From contig NZ_JACYFG010000051.1 in NCBI RefSeq assembly GCF_014803405.1, positions 248,001 through 312,000 of the forward strand: 64,000 nt of DNA, given 5' to 3'. Each line of letters begins with the position of its first letter. The stretch's first letter is position 1. Source of the stretch: Pelagicoccus enzymogenes (lineage in GTDB: Bacteria; Verrucomicrobiota; Verrucomicrobiia; Opitutales; Opitutaceae). Both the position numbers and the translations under genes were made by a program. This document shows positions 18,448 to 26,372 of this stretch, one piece after another. The notes under the pieces are model-generated. The model was given only the letters and a program-made list of their open reading frames with translations, did no database searches and was not told the DNA's origin.

Positions 18448-18666
18448 GCTCGTGGGATTGCGGTGTCAGGATATTCGTGTAGGTTGGCGGTTCCACGCTG
18501 CTCATAAGGGTGGACATTCAGTGATCGGTGCTGCCTGCCCTAGATTTAGCGATATTTTTAGGCAATAGGGTGAATTCCTCTGAAGCGCTTCGGATTCGAG
18601 ATGCGCGAATTAGAATTCGGGTGTTTGTACGGAGGTAATAGCGCGGGCTGGTTGTCGTTTTTCGCG

Positions 18667-18700
18667 TATAAAAAAGGCGTCCCGTCGTGTGGGACGCCTT
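18667..18700 (-). terminator. Intrinsic terminator after PepSY gene
   Basis: Minus-strand stem AAGGCGTCCC / GGGACGCCTT with a seven-base loop and TTTTTTATA tail, 11 bp after the PepSY stop codon. The strongest terminator of the receptor region, ending the receptor-PepSY operon 22132 to 18711. Confidence 0.88.
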
Positions 18701-18710
18701 GGCAAGCTGT

Positions 18711-19841
18711 TCAGGAAACGAGCGCTTTCGCTCTTTCCGGCCGCGTTTCTTCGAGCGAGCGTTTCTTCTTTTTGCGGCGGCCGCGCTTGAAGAACATGAT
18801 GGTGCCGGTGAGGGAGAGGGCAGCGGGGCTGAGTCCGGCGAGGCACCAGACGATTTGCGAGCCGAGGCCGGCGAAGCTGCCGAAGTGCAGGGGCTCGAAG
18901 GAGTCGAGGACTTGGGCCCAGAATCCGGCTTGGCTGAGGTCGGAGGAGTGGGTGACTTCGCCGCTTTCCGCTTTGACCCAAACGGAGCTGCCGTAGGGGC
19001 TGTTGAGGACGCCGGCTCCGGGGTGTTGGCCGTAGAGATAGAAGGTGGGATCTTCTTCGGTGGGGAAGTAGATGTAGTTGAGGGAGTAGCCGGGGATGCT
19101 GTTGTCGGCGATAGTTGCGAGGGACTCGAGCTGGTCGGCTCGGCCTGGGTACTCGACGGCGATGGCGTGCTCCTCTTCGTGGGCGTGCTCGATGAGCTCG
19201 TGCAGCACGTGGCTGATGTTCCAGTAGGCGCCGGTGATCCCGAAGATGAGGTTCATGGGGATGGTGGCGATGCCGATGGCTTTATGCAGGTCGGAGCAGA
19301 AGATGCGGGCGCTGGCTCCCCAGCGGAGCTTGAAGAGGGTTTTGAAGAAGGGGCGGTGCAGGTAGATGCCGGTGATCGCTAAAAAGAGGAAGCCGAGGGC
19401 AAAGATGCCGGCGATTGCCATGCCGACGTGGTCGGCGAAGAAGGTGTAGTGCAGGTTGATGAACCAGCCGTAGAGGGTCTCGTTGTAGCCGTAGGGGCGC
19501 TCCGCGGTTTCGCCGGTGTAGGGATCGACGTAGAGGATGTGCCACTCGTCTCCGCCGCGTTCCATAACGTAGGCTTTGTCGCGGTGGGGGGACTGGTGGT
19601 TGAAGAGCCAGCCGCGTATCCAGAAATTGGGGAACTTGGACTCGACGGTTTGGGTGAGCTGGGTGACGGGGAGGCGTTGGGCGTCCGGGTTGTAGTTTTG
19701 GTTGAGGGTGGTCTCGGGAGCGAGGGCGTCGGAGATTTCCTGGTGGAAGACGAGAACGCTGCCGGTGAGTCCGATGACCGTGAGGGCGAGGGCGCAAAAG
19801 AGGCCGATCCAGGAGTGGAGTTTCCAGATTCTTTTTTTCAT
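18711..19841 (-). CDS. PepSY-associated membrane protein (reductase-like subfamily)
   Basis: 376-aa inner-membrane protein starting MKKRIWKLHSWIGLFCALAL. PepSY motif VDPYTGETAERPYG, His-containing helices (INLHYTFFADHVGMAIAG, DLHKAIGIATIPMNLIFG) and a C-terminal FEPLHFGSFAG helix pair; a lysine/arginine-rich tail is cytoplasmic. A more distant subfamily from the three others here. The alternative ATG at 19868 falls inside the hairpin 19863-19889, so 19841 is preferred. Partner of the siderophore receptor upstream; members of this subfamily near ferric-siderophore receptors are thought to reduce the imported iron (family knowledge, not shown here). Confidence 0.88.
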   Translation of the reverse strand: MKKRIWKLHSWIGLFCALALTVIGLTGSVLVFHQEISDALAPETTLNQNYNPDAQRLPVTQLTQTVESKFPNFWIRGWLFNHQSPHRDKAYVMERGGDEWHILYVDPYTGETAERPYGYNETLYGWFINLHYTFFADHVGMAIAGIFALGFLFLAITGIYLHRPFFKTLFKLRWGASARIFCSDLHKAIGIATIPMNLIFGITGAYWNISHVLHELIEHAHEEEHAIAVEYPGRADQLESLATIADNSIPGYSLNYIYFPTEEDPTFYLYGQHPGAGVLNSPYGSSVWVKAESGEVTHSSDLSQAGFWAQVLDSFEPLHFGSFAGLGSQIVWCLAGLSPAALSLTGTIMFFKRGRRKKKKRSLEETRPERAKALVS

Positions 19842-19862
19842 GTGTTTTCGGAAAACAGAAGA

Positions 19863-19889
19863 GTCCACCCGCGGAGGACGCGGGTGGAC
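19863..19889 (-). terminator. Terminator-like hairpin between TonB receptor and PepSY gene
   Basis: GTCCACCCGC / GCGGGTGGAC stem without a clear T-run on the minus strand (tail TCTTCTG). Position is the same as that of the true terminators in the sister units; it may act as a weak attenuator or mRNA-stabilising hairpin. Confidence 0.5.
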
Positions 19890-19969
19890 GGGGGAGAAGT
19901 TGTTGAGCGTGGTTCTGAGAAGGGCGTCTTCGGAGAAGCCGCGCCACCTTGGTTGAGATTACTTGGGAG

Positions 19970-22132
19970 CTAGTACTTCCACTTGAAGGAGAGCAGGAAG
20001 TTTTGCGGCTCGCCGAATTGCGGGTAGTCGAGGTTGGCGAGGTAGATCTCGTCGAGGGCGTTCTTGGCGCTGAGGGTGGCGGAGAAGCGCTCGTTGATGG
20101 CGTAGTTCACGTGGAGGTTCACGAGGGTGTAGGCGCCTTGGCTGATTTCTACGTTTCCTTGGCCGGGGATGAATTGGCTGCCGATGATCTCGCTTTGCCA
20201 GGTGGCTCCGCCGCCGATGGCGAGGCGGCTCCACTCTCCAGGGAACTGGTAGTGGGTGGAGAGCTGCACGAGGTCTTCGGGGAGGTTGGTCCATATGGGG
20301 TCGCCTGCATGGCGATTGGTGTTGTTGTGGGTGTATCCAAAAATCATGGACCAGTCGTCGGTGACCTTGCCGCTGAGCTGCAGTTCGAGGCCTTCGGCTT
20401 TGGTGCCGTCGACTCCGATGCTGGGGAACTTGCCGCTCTCGAGGGGATCCGGGTTGAGCGGGTCGGCGACGGCGAAGTTGTCTTGCTCGGTTTGGAAGAG
20501 GGCGGCGGTGAAGGTGGCGCGACCTTCGGCGAAGCTGGACTTGAGGCCGATCTCGTAGTTGTTGCCTTCGACGGGGCCGAGGATGTTTCCGGACGCGTCG
20601 ACGCTATCCTGCGGCTCGAAGATGGTGGTGTAGCTGCCGTAAAAGGTGAAGTTTTGATTCAGGTCGTAGGTGAAGCCGACGTAGGGAGTGAACTCGTTGT
20701 CAATCTCGTATTGGCTGTTTACGAAGGCGGTTGCTCCTGCGTCGTCTCGTCCGTAGTCGATGGTATCCCATTTCGTGATACGGCCGCCGAGGACTGCGGA
20801 GAAGGCGTCGGTGAGGCGGAGGCGAGTGGAGGAGTAGATACCGGTTTGCTTGGTGCGGACGACGCCTTGGCCGGGAAGGTAGGCGAGTTCCATGGCGGGC
20901 TCGGCGCTGCCGTCCCAGGTGTAGAAGTTGTCTATGGCGTAGTTCCAGGGAGTGCCTGCGAAGCCGGAGGCGGTGTTGAGGGCGATGCTTTCGTACTCGG
21001 CGTGGCTGGTGCCGAAGACGATGTCGTGCTCGCGCTCGAAGAGGTCGAATTTGCCGTTTAGGTAGAGGTCGATGCTGTTGCGCTCGTCGGAGCTGTCCCA
21101 GGAGTAGCCGGTGATGATGACGCCGGAGCCGTCTTCCTTGTTGAGCCAGGTTTCAGCGTAGGCGTTGGCGTAGGTGCTGAGGCTTTCTTCGTCGCCAGTG
21201 GTGTGGTTGAGGGCGGCCTTGAGCTGCCAGCGGTTGTTGAGCTGGTGCTCGAGGTTGACGAAGGCGGTGCTGGAGTGACGGTGCCAGTAGGCCCAGTCGG
21301 TGGCGAAGTTGGTGGTGTGCGGAAGCTCGGAGGGCGTGCCGTCGGCCGCCAGCGGCGGAATGGTGCCCCAGACGGAGGCGGTGGGCTCGTTGTCTTGGCG
21401 TTGGAAGCCGAAGGTGAGGGTGGAGTTTTGTGCGAGGTCGGCGGAGAAGGTGGCGAGGTAGGCGAGCTTGTCCTCGTGGTAGCGGTCGCGGAAGCTGTCG
21501 CGGTCTGTTAGGGCGGCGACGAAGCGGCTGCGGAATTTGCCGTCAGCGGTGATGGGGGTGTTCACGTCGACTTGAGTGCGGAAGTAATCCCAGGAGCCGA
21601 CGGTTTGCGTGACGGAGGCGGCGAAGGTTTTGCCTGCTTGCTTGCGGTGGAGGTTAACGGTGCCGGAGGGCTTGCCGGAGCCGCTGAAAAGCCCGTTGGC
21701 GCCGCGGAGGATTTCCACGCGTTGGTAGAGGGCGGTGTCGAACTCTTGGTTGGTGTCGCCGCTGTAGGTGGGGATGCCGTCGACTTGGAAGTCGGTGATC
21801 TGGAAGCCGCGGGAGAAGTAGAGCGGGCGTTGCGTGTCGTACATGGAGACGTTGACGCCGGTGACGTTGCGCATGACGTCGTCCATGTTGTACATGGATT
21901 CCGCTTCGAGGCGGGAGCTGTCGATCAGGCTGATCGTTTGCGGCGTCTCGCGGTCGGAGAGCGGGAGGCGGGTGGCGGCTCCGATGGTGTCGTAGTGGTC
22001 GCCGAAGACGGTGAAGCCGCTGAGCTCGAAGGCTTGGTCGCCGGTGACGGGCGCGTCGACGCTGTTTTGGGCGCTGGCTGTGGCGGCGAGGCCGAGGGCG
22101 CTTCCTGCGAGGAGAGTTTTCAGGTAGTTCAT
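19970..22132 (-). CDS. TonB-dependent siderophore receptor (FoxA/FhuE-like)
   Basis: 720 aa. Signal peptide MNYLKTLLAGSALGLAATASA, TonB-box region FELSGFTVFG, and a plug typical of ferric-siderophore receptors: DRETPQTISLIDSSRLEAE, DVMRNVTGVNVSMYD, FSRGFQITDFQVDGIPTY, VEILRGANGLFSGSGKPSGTVNLHRKQ. The barrel ends NFLLSFKWKY. The plug motif order places it in the hydroxamate/mixed siderophore class; the actual ligand is unknown. Downstream PepSY gene is the probable reductase partner. Tandem repeat element lies 98 bp upstream. Confidence 0.93.
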   Translation of the reverse strand: MNYLKTLLAGSALGLAATASAQNSVDAPVTGDQAFELSGFTVFGDHYDTIGAATRLPLSDRETPQTISLIDSSRLEAESMYNMDDVMRNVTGVNVSMYDTQRPLYFSRGFQITDFQVDGIPTYSGDTNQEFDTALYQRVEILRGANGLFSGSGKPSGTVNLHRKQAGKTFAASVTQTVGSWDYFRTQVDVNTPITADGKFRSRFVAALTDRDSFRDRYHEDKLAYLATFSADLAQNSTLTFGFQRQDNEPTASVWGTIPPLAADGTPSELPHTTNFATDWAYWHRHSSTAFVNLEHQLNNRWQLKAALNHTTGDEESLSTYANAYAETWLNKEDGSGVIITGYSWDSSDERNSIDLYLNGKFDLFEREHDIVFGTSHAEYESIALNTASGFAGTPWNYAIDNFYTWDGSAEPAMELAYLPGQGVVRTKQTGIYSSTRLRLTDAFSAVLGGRITKWDTIDYGRDDAGATAFVNSQYEIDNEFTPYVGFTYDLNQNFTFYGSYTTIFEPQDSVDASGNILGPVEGNNYEIGLKSSFAEGRATFTAALFQTEQDNFAVADPLNPDPLESGKFPSIGVDGTKAEGLELQLSGKVTDDWSMIFGYTHNNTNRHAGDPIWTNLPEDLVQLSTHYQFPGEWSRLAIGGGATWQSEIIGSQFIPGQGNVEISQGAYTLVNLHVNYAINERFSATLSAKNALDEIYLANLDYPQFGEPQNFLLSFKWKY

Positions 22133-22229
22133 TTTTGAATCCAGTTTGTGCTTGCTTGTGTACGGCGGCGCTGGCGTGCGCAGCGGGACAAGAGGCCGGA
22201 GAATAGCGCAAGGGGTGGCTCGCCCGCCG

Positions 22230-22263
22230 CTCCGTCAGGGATTCTGAATGCTCCAAGAGGGAT
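22230..22263 (-). promoter_or_regulatory. Tandem 13-bp direct repeat, 21-bp spacing, upstream of siderophore receptor
   Basis: Plus-strand copies CTCCGTCAGGGAT (22230) and CTCCAAGAGGGAT (22251). Minus-strand -10-like TATTCT at 22205-22200. The predicted leader (about 60 nt) is longer than at the other receptors. Confidence 0.8.
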
Positions 22264-22356
22264 TTTTTTGGTTCGTTCGCAAATCAAGTGAAGGCCAGGG
22301 CTAGACTGCTCCTATCCTTCGAGTGGCGGCCGGTGCCGGCTTTGTCTGTCGTCCAA

Positions 22357-23298
22357 CTAAAGAAAGGGGAGTTGCTGGTGGAGCTCGCCGAGGCGTTGGG
22401 AGAGTTGGGCAAGGCTGTCTTGATCCTGGGGGCTGGTGTGCGGGGATTTGGCGGTTTTGCTGATCTCTTGCAGAGCCAGCTGGATGGCTTCTCGCGATGT
22501 ATTGATGAGTTGGGTACGCGTTCTCTCATCTTGAAGATCTTGGAAGTGGTGGGCGATGAGGTGGGGGAGTTCAGCCGGGAGGAGAGTAGCGAGGAGAAGG
22601 CAGCCGAAGTGGAATAGGCGTTGGCTGGCTTGGGCGAAGGGTTCGTGGGGGAGGTAGGGACGTAGAGCGCGGATGTGGGCGAGGGCGCTTTGCGAATGCT
22701 TATTCGCTTGTTGGGCGAGCCTGTCTTGTTCGGGTGGAGGGAGTGTGGGAAGGAGTTGACCGACCGCGTCGCAGTAGGAACGGGCGGCTAGGACCGCGAG
22801 TTCGGTGTCGGTCGGGTCGGCGTGGCGCTCGAAGCGAACGGTTTCGATGGCGGTGTTGGCAACATGGAGGGCGTCGCTGGGGAGTTGGAGGTCAAGCAGC
22901 AGATTGGCTTGGTTGAGAAGGACGCCGTTTAGGTTGCGGCGGGGCCAGGTGGCTCGTTTTAGCGGGGTGAGCAGACGGGCGGCTCGTTGGAAGTCTTGCA
23001 GGGCGCGTTCGGCTTGTTCGAGACCGTGGCATTGGTGCAGCAATTGCCCACGGTTCATAAGGGCGGCTCCGAGGGAATTGCTCGTTTCCTGAGAAGGGGG
23101 GAGCGTATCGAGAATTCGGATAGCTTCTGAGTAGGCGTCTATTGCTTCGGCGAGGGCAGAGGATGTTGCGAGGGAGTGGCCGCGGTTCATGGCGGCTTTT
23201 GCCTCTTGGTAGTTGGAAGAAATCGCGTCGCTCCTTGAACTATGGCGGACTTGCGAAGGCTGCTTCCCTCCCGTTGGTTGCTCTACATCTCGGCCCAT
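22357..23298 (-). CDS. Tetratricopeptide-like protein, third gene of receptor-PiuC operon
   Basis: 313 aa, start MGRDVEQPTGG at 23298, overlapping the PiuC-type gene end by 16 bp. Mostly helical with TPR-like repeats (AIDAYSEAIRILDTLP, GAALMNRGQLLHQCHGLEQAERALQDFQRAARLL, NANLLLDLQLPSDALHVANTAIETVRFE-like). No signal peptide or membrane helix, so cytoplasmic. No known function; its overlap with piuC suggests a role linked to iron-responsive protein handling. The protein family is not recognised beyond the TPR character. Confidence 0.75.
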   Translation of the reverse strand: MGRDVEQPTGGKQPSQVRHSSRSDAISSNYQEAKAAMNRGHSLATSSALAEAIDAYSEAIRILDTLPPSQETSNSLGAALMNRGQLLHQCHGLEQAERALQDFQRAARLLTPLKRATWPRRNLNGVLLNQANLLLDLQLPSDALHVANTAIETVRFERHADPTDTELAVLAARSYCDAVGQLLPTLPPPEQDRLAQQANKHSQSALAHIRALRPYLPHEPFAQASQRLFHFGCLLLATLLPAELPHLIAHHFQDLQDERTRTQLINTSREAIQLALQEISKTAKSPHTSPQDQDSLAQLSQRLGELHQQLPFL

Positions 23299-23963
23299 TG
23301 GCGGAGGAGGTTGTGGTAGACACCGGTGAGCTGGACGTTGGAGGGATGCTCGGGGTGGTCGGCTCCGAGGCGTTGGATTGCCATGTCCATGTCGAAAAGC
23401 ATGGAACGTTGGCTGTTGTCGCGGACCATGCTTTGTATCCAGAAAAAGGAACAGAGGCGGGTGCCTTCGGTGACGGGAGTGACGTGGTGCAGGCTGGTGG
23501 AAGGGTAGAGGATCGCGTGCCCGGCGGGGAGCTTGACGCGTTGGGTGCCGTAGGTGTCTTCGATGCAGAGCTCGCCGCCTGCGTATTCGTTGGGGTCGGC
23601 GAAGAATACGGTGCAGGAGAGGTCGGTGCGGATTTGTTTTTGGGTTCCGGGGATGACGCGTATGGAGCCGTCCACGTGAGTGCCGAAGGTTTGGCCGCCG
23701 GAGTAGCTGTTGAACATGGGAGGCAGGATATGCAGGGGCAGGGCGGCTGCCATGAAGAGGGGATTGCTGCCGAGGGCATGGAGGATGAGGTCGCCGACTT
23801 GCTGGGCGGCTGGGTCTTCGGGGAGGAGTTGGGCGTTGTCTTTGACCTTGGCCCCTTGGTGGCCGGCGGATGCTTTTCCGTCGACCCAATTGGCGGTTTC
23901 GAGGAGCCGGCGGGAGGTGGCGATTTGTGCGAGACTGAGTAGATTTGGGATGGAGATGAGCAT
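23283..23963 (-). CDS. piuC: Fe(II)/2-oxoglutarate-dependent PKHD-type hydroxylase, PiuC/YbiX-like
   Basis: 226-aa cytoplasmic oxygenase of the prolyl-4-hydroxylase alpha-subunit type. Iron ligands His96 and Asp98 (FGTHVDGSIR) and His159 (YPSTSLHHVTPV), with Arg169 for 2-oxoglutarate. The full-length E. coli homologue YbiX is 225 aa. Sits 97 bp after the catecholate-type receptor gene, as fiu-ybiX does in E. coli and piuA-piuC in Pseudomonas; the substrate of these enzymes is unknown. Next gene overlaps by 16 bp. Confidence 0.93.
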   Translation of the reverse strand: MLISIPNLLSLAQIATSRRLLETANWVDGKASAGHQGAKVKDNAQLLPEDPAAQQVGDLILHALGSNPLFMAAALPLHILPPMFNSYSGGQTFGTHVDGSIRVIPGTQKQIRTDLSCTVFFADPNEYAGGELCIEDTYGTQRVKLPAGHAILYPSTSLHHVTPVTEGTRLCSFFWIQSMVRDNSQRSMLFDMDMAIQRLGADHPEHPSNVQLTGVYHNLLRQWAEM

Positions 23964-24002
23964 GTGCTTCGGGCGTTGGAGGGAGAGGGGAAGAACGAAA
24001 GG

Positions 24003-24028
24003 GGGCGCCCTGAGTGACCAGGGCGCCC
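24003..24028 (-). terminator. Terminator-like hairpin between receptor and piuC
   Basis: Perfect 10-bp stem GGGCGCCCTG / CAGGGCGCCC; the minus-strand tail is CCTTTCG, so termination is probably partial. Same location as the hairpins in the receptor-PepSY units. Confidence 0.55.
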
Positions 24029-24060
24029 GTGTGCTTTCTGAGATGTGAGTGTTTCTGGGC

Positions 24061-26211
24061 CTAGAATTTGTAGTAGGCGGAGAGCTTGGCGGAGCGGGAG
24101 GCGCCGGGGACGGAGCGGTTGGAGCTGCCGCGTTCGATGTATCGCTCGTCGGCGGCGTTGTCGACGTTGAGGCGGAAGGAAAGGCGGTCGTTGAGGACGT
24201 AGCTTGCGGTCAGGTCCATGAGCCAGTAGGAGGCGTCGTCAGGGGCTTCGACGCTGGAGCTGTATGCTTGTGAGCCGGAGTAGGTGGCGCCGCCGCCGAA
24301 GCTGAGTTTTGGGGTGGCCTGATAGTCGAGCCAGAGATTGAAGGATTCGGAGGGCGAGTAGGAGAGTTCGGTTCCGATTTCGTCGAGGTTTGGTGAGTCG
24401 GTAATCTCGGTGTCGAGCTGGCTGTATCCACCGAATACGGACAGGCGGTCGGTGATTTTGCCGGATAGGCCGAGCTCAAAGCCTTCGACACTTTGTTTGC
24501 CAAGGTTGGTGTACTCGGTGCCACGACCGCCGAGGCTGGCCCGGGCGTTGTGCTTTTCGGACTGGAAGACGGCAGCAGCGAAAGAAGCTCGGCTTTCGAA
24601 GAGGTCCCATTTGGTGCCGAGCTCGAGGGTTTTGGTTTCCTCCGGATCTAGGTTCACGTTGGAGCTGGAAGTTTCGGAGTCGCTAAGCGAGAAGTTTTCG
24701 GCGGTAGGGTTGAAGGAATTTCCGGCACCGAAGTAGAGGCTGCCTTCGCGAAGGGGCTTGTAGACGAGTCCGAAGCGGTAGCTGGTCATCTCTTCTTTTT
24801 GGGAGAGCTCGGAGGTGGCGACGCCGTTGGTGGAGTCGAGGTAGTCGGAGTCGAAGCTCTCCCAACGCAAGCCGGCGTTGGCTTGCCATTTTTCTCCGAT
24901 GGAGAGGGTGTCGAAGGCGTAGAGGGAAATTGTATCCGATGTTCCGCTACGGACGCGTCCGCTACGCTCGTTGGGAGTGAAGGTGAAGGGGCCGTCGGAG
25001 TAGGGATCGATGGCATTGCGTTCGGGGTCGGGCGAAATGGAGTGATGCGAGAAATTGTCGGCGGTTTCTCTGTTGAGCTCGATGCCAGTGGAGAAGGAGT
25101 GGGTGAGCTCTCCGACGCGGAAGGATCCTGAAAGGGTGGTGTGGTTGGCGAGGTTTTCGTTGTATTTGTCCTTCGCCTTGTCGCTGGTGCGGATGTAGCC
25201 TTCGGTGGTGCTGTCGTTGGGCCCTGCGGGCGCGGTATAGATTGCGTCCGTCTTCGAGGTGTAGTGGGAAGACACGTTACGCAGGGTAAGGCCGTTGGCG
25301 AAGTTGTGTCCGATGGATAGGGTGGCACGGTCGTTGTCTACTTCTGAAAAGTCGCGATCAGGATAGCCATAGAAATTTGAATACGAGACTTGAGGGTTGC
25401 CGAACAAGCCGGTCCACATGCCGAAGTCAGCCATGTCATCTTGCTTTAGCTTTTCGTAGCTGAGGGTAACTTGGGTGTCTTTACCGAGGCCGAAGGAAAG
25501 GCTGGGGTTGAGGGCCCAAGCTCTCTTGTAAACGAAGTCGCGGCCGGGAACGTCCTCGTCGGTAGCCATGCCGGTGAGGCGGAAGGCGATGCCGTTTTCC
25601 TTGTCGAGTACGGAGTTTGTGTCGAATACGAGTCGCTTATGGTTGTGGGTGCCGAGCGAGAGCGAGAGGCTGTCGGATTCGCTGAGGTTGGCCTGTTTCG
25701 TTACGAGGTTGACGGATCCGCCGGTGCTGCCGCGGCCGTAGGTGGCAGAGGCTGGGCCTTTTGAGACTTCGACTTGTTCGAGGTTGTATGCGTCGCGTGA
25801 ATACTCGCCGCGATCGCGTACGCCGTTTACGAAGATATCATTGGCGGCGGAGAATCCGCGCACGAAGAGGTTGTCGCCTGGGGCCGCTCCGCCTTCGCCG
25901 GCCCGGAAGGTGATGCCCGGGGAATTGCGCAAGACGTCCTGGAGGCTTGTAGCTCCTTGCGCTTCGAGGATTTCCTCTGGGATGACGTTGATGGTCTGGG
26001 GAGTGTCGCGGAGGGCGACGGTGAACTTGGGCGAAGAGAGAGCGAAGTTGTCGCCTTTTACCGCGAATGGGTCGAGCTCTACGGCGTCGGTGTCTTCGAC
26101 GGCAGCGTTCGTTTGCGCGTTTGCGGCTCCGGCGACGAGGAAGGTCTGGGCGATCGCGGTGGCGCGGAGTCCGAAGTTTTGAGAAGGAGAGGTGGTCAGG
26201 TGGGAGGTCAT
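24061..26211 (-). CDS. TonB-dependent catecholate-type siderophore receptor (Fiu/PiuA-like)
   Basis: 716 aa. Signal region ends near GAANAQT, TonB box AVELDPFAV, plug with LRDTPQTINVIPEEILEAQG, LQDVLRNSPGITFRAGEGG, GDNLFVRGFSAANDIFVNGVRDRGEYSRD, VEVSKGPASATYGRGSTGGSVNLVTK; barrel ends RSAKLSAYYKF. The plug motifs and the downstream piuC are those of Fiu/PiuA receptors, which transport monomeric catechol iron complexes and catechol-conjugated antibiotics. Ligand is inferred. Tandem repeat element lies 86 bp upstream of the ATG. Confidence 0.94.
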   Translation of the reverse strand: MTSHLTTSPSQNFGLRATAIAQTFLVAGAANAQTNAAVEDTDAVELDPFAVKGDNFALSSPKFTVALRDTPQTINVIPEEILEAQGATSLQDVLRNSPGITFRAGEGGAAPGDNLFVRGFSAANDIFVNGVRDRGEYSRDAYNLEQVEVSKGPASATYGRGSTGGSVNLVTKQANLSESDSLSLSLGTHNHKRLVFDTNSVLDKENGIAFRLTGMATDEDVPGRDFVYKRAWALNPSLSFGLGKDTQVTLSYEKLKQDDMADFGMWTGLFGNPQVSYSNFYGYPDRDFSEVDNDRATLSIGHNFANGLTLRNVSSHYTSKTDAIYTAPAGPNDSTTEGYIRTSDKAKDKYNENLANHTTLSGSFRVGELTHSFSTGIELNRETADNFSHHSISPDPERNAIDPYSDGPFTFTPNERSGRVRSGTSDTISLYAFDTLSIGEKWQANAGLRWESFDSDYLDSTNGVATSELSQKEEMTSYRFGLVYKPLREGSLYFGAGNSFNPTAENFSLSDSETSSSNVNLDPEETKTLELGTKWDLFESRASFAAAVFQSEKHNARASLGGRGTEYTNLGKQSVEGFELGLSGKITDRLSVFGGYSQLDTEITDSPNLDEIGTELSYSPSESFNLWLDYQATPKLSFGGGATYSGSQAYSSSVEAPDDASYWLMDLTASYVLNDRLSFRLNVDNAADERYIERGSSNRSVPGASRSAKLSAYYKF

Positions 26212-26297
26212 GGCTCGTTTCAGTTGGGGCCTTCTGAAGGAAGGCTTCCCATTGGATTAGGAGCCGAGACTATAGTCGGAATAGGATGGAGAGTCTG

Positions 26298-26331
26298 CCC
26301 CGATAGGGATTAGGGGCGCCCCGAGCGGGAT
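26298..26331 (-). promoter_or_regulatory. Tandem 13-bp direct repeat, 21-bp spacing, upstream of Fiu/PiuA-like receptor
   Basis: Plus-strand copies CCCCGATAGGGAT (26298) and CCCCGAGCGGGAT (26319). Minus-strand -10 TATAGT at 26274-26269, again at the shared offset. Best-conserved copy together with 6840-6873. Confidence 0.87.
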
Positions 26332-26372
26332 TTTTTGGATTTGGAAGAAGGGCTTGGACAGCGTTGCTGTGG

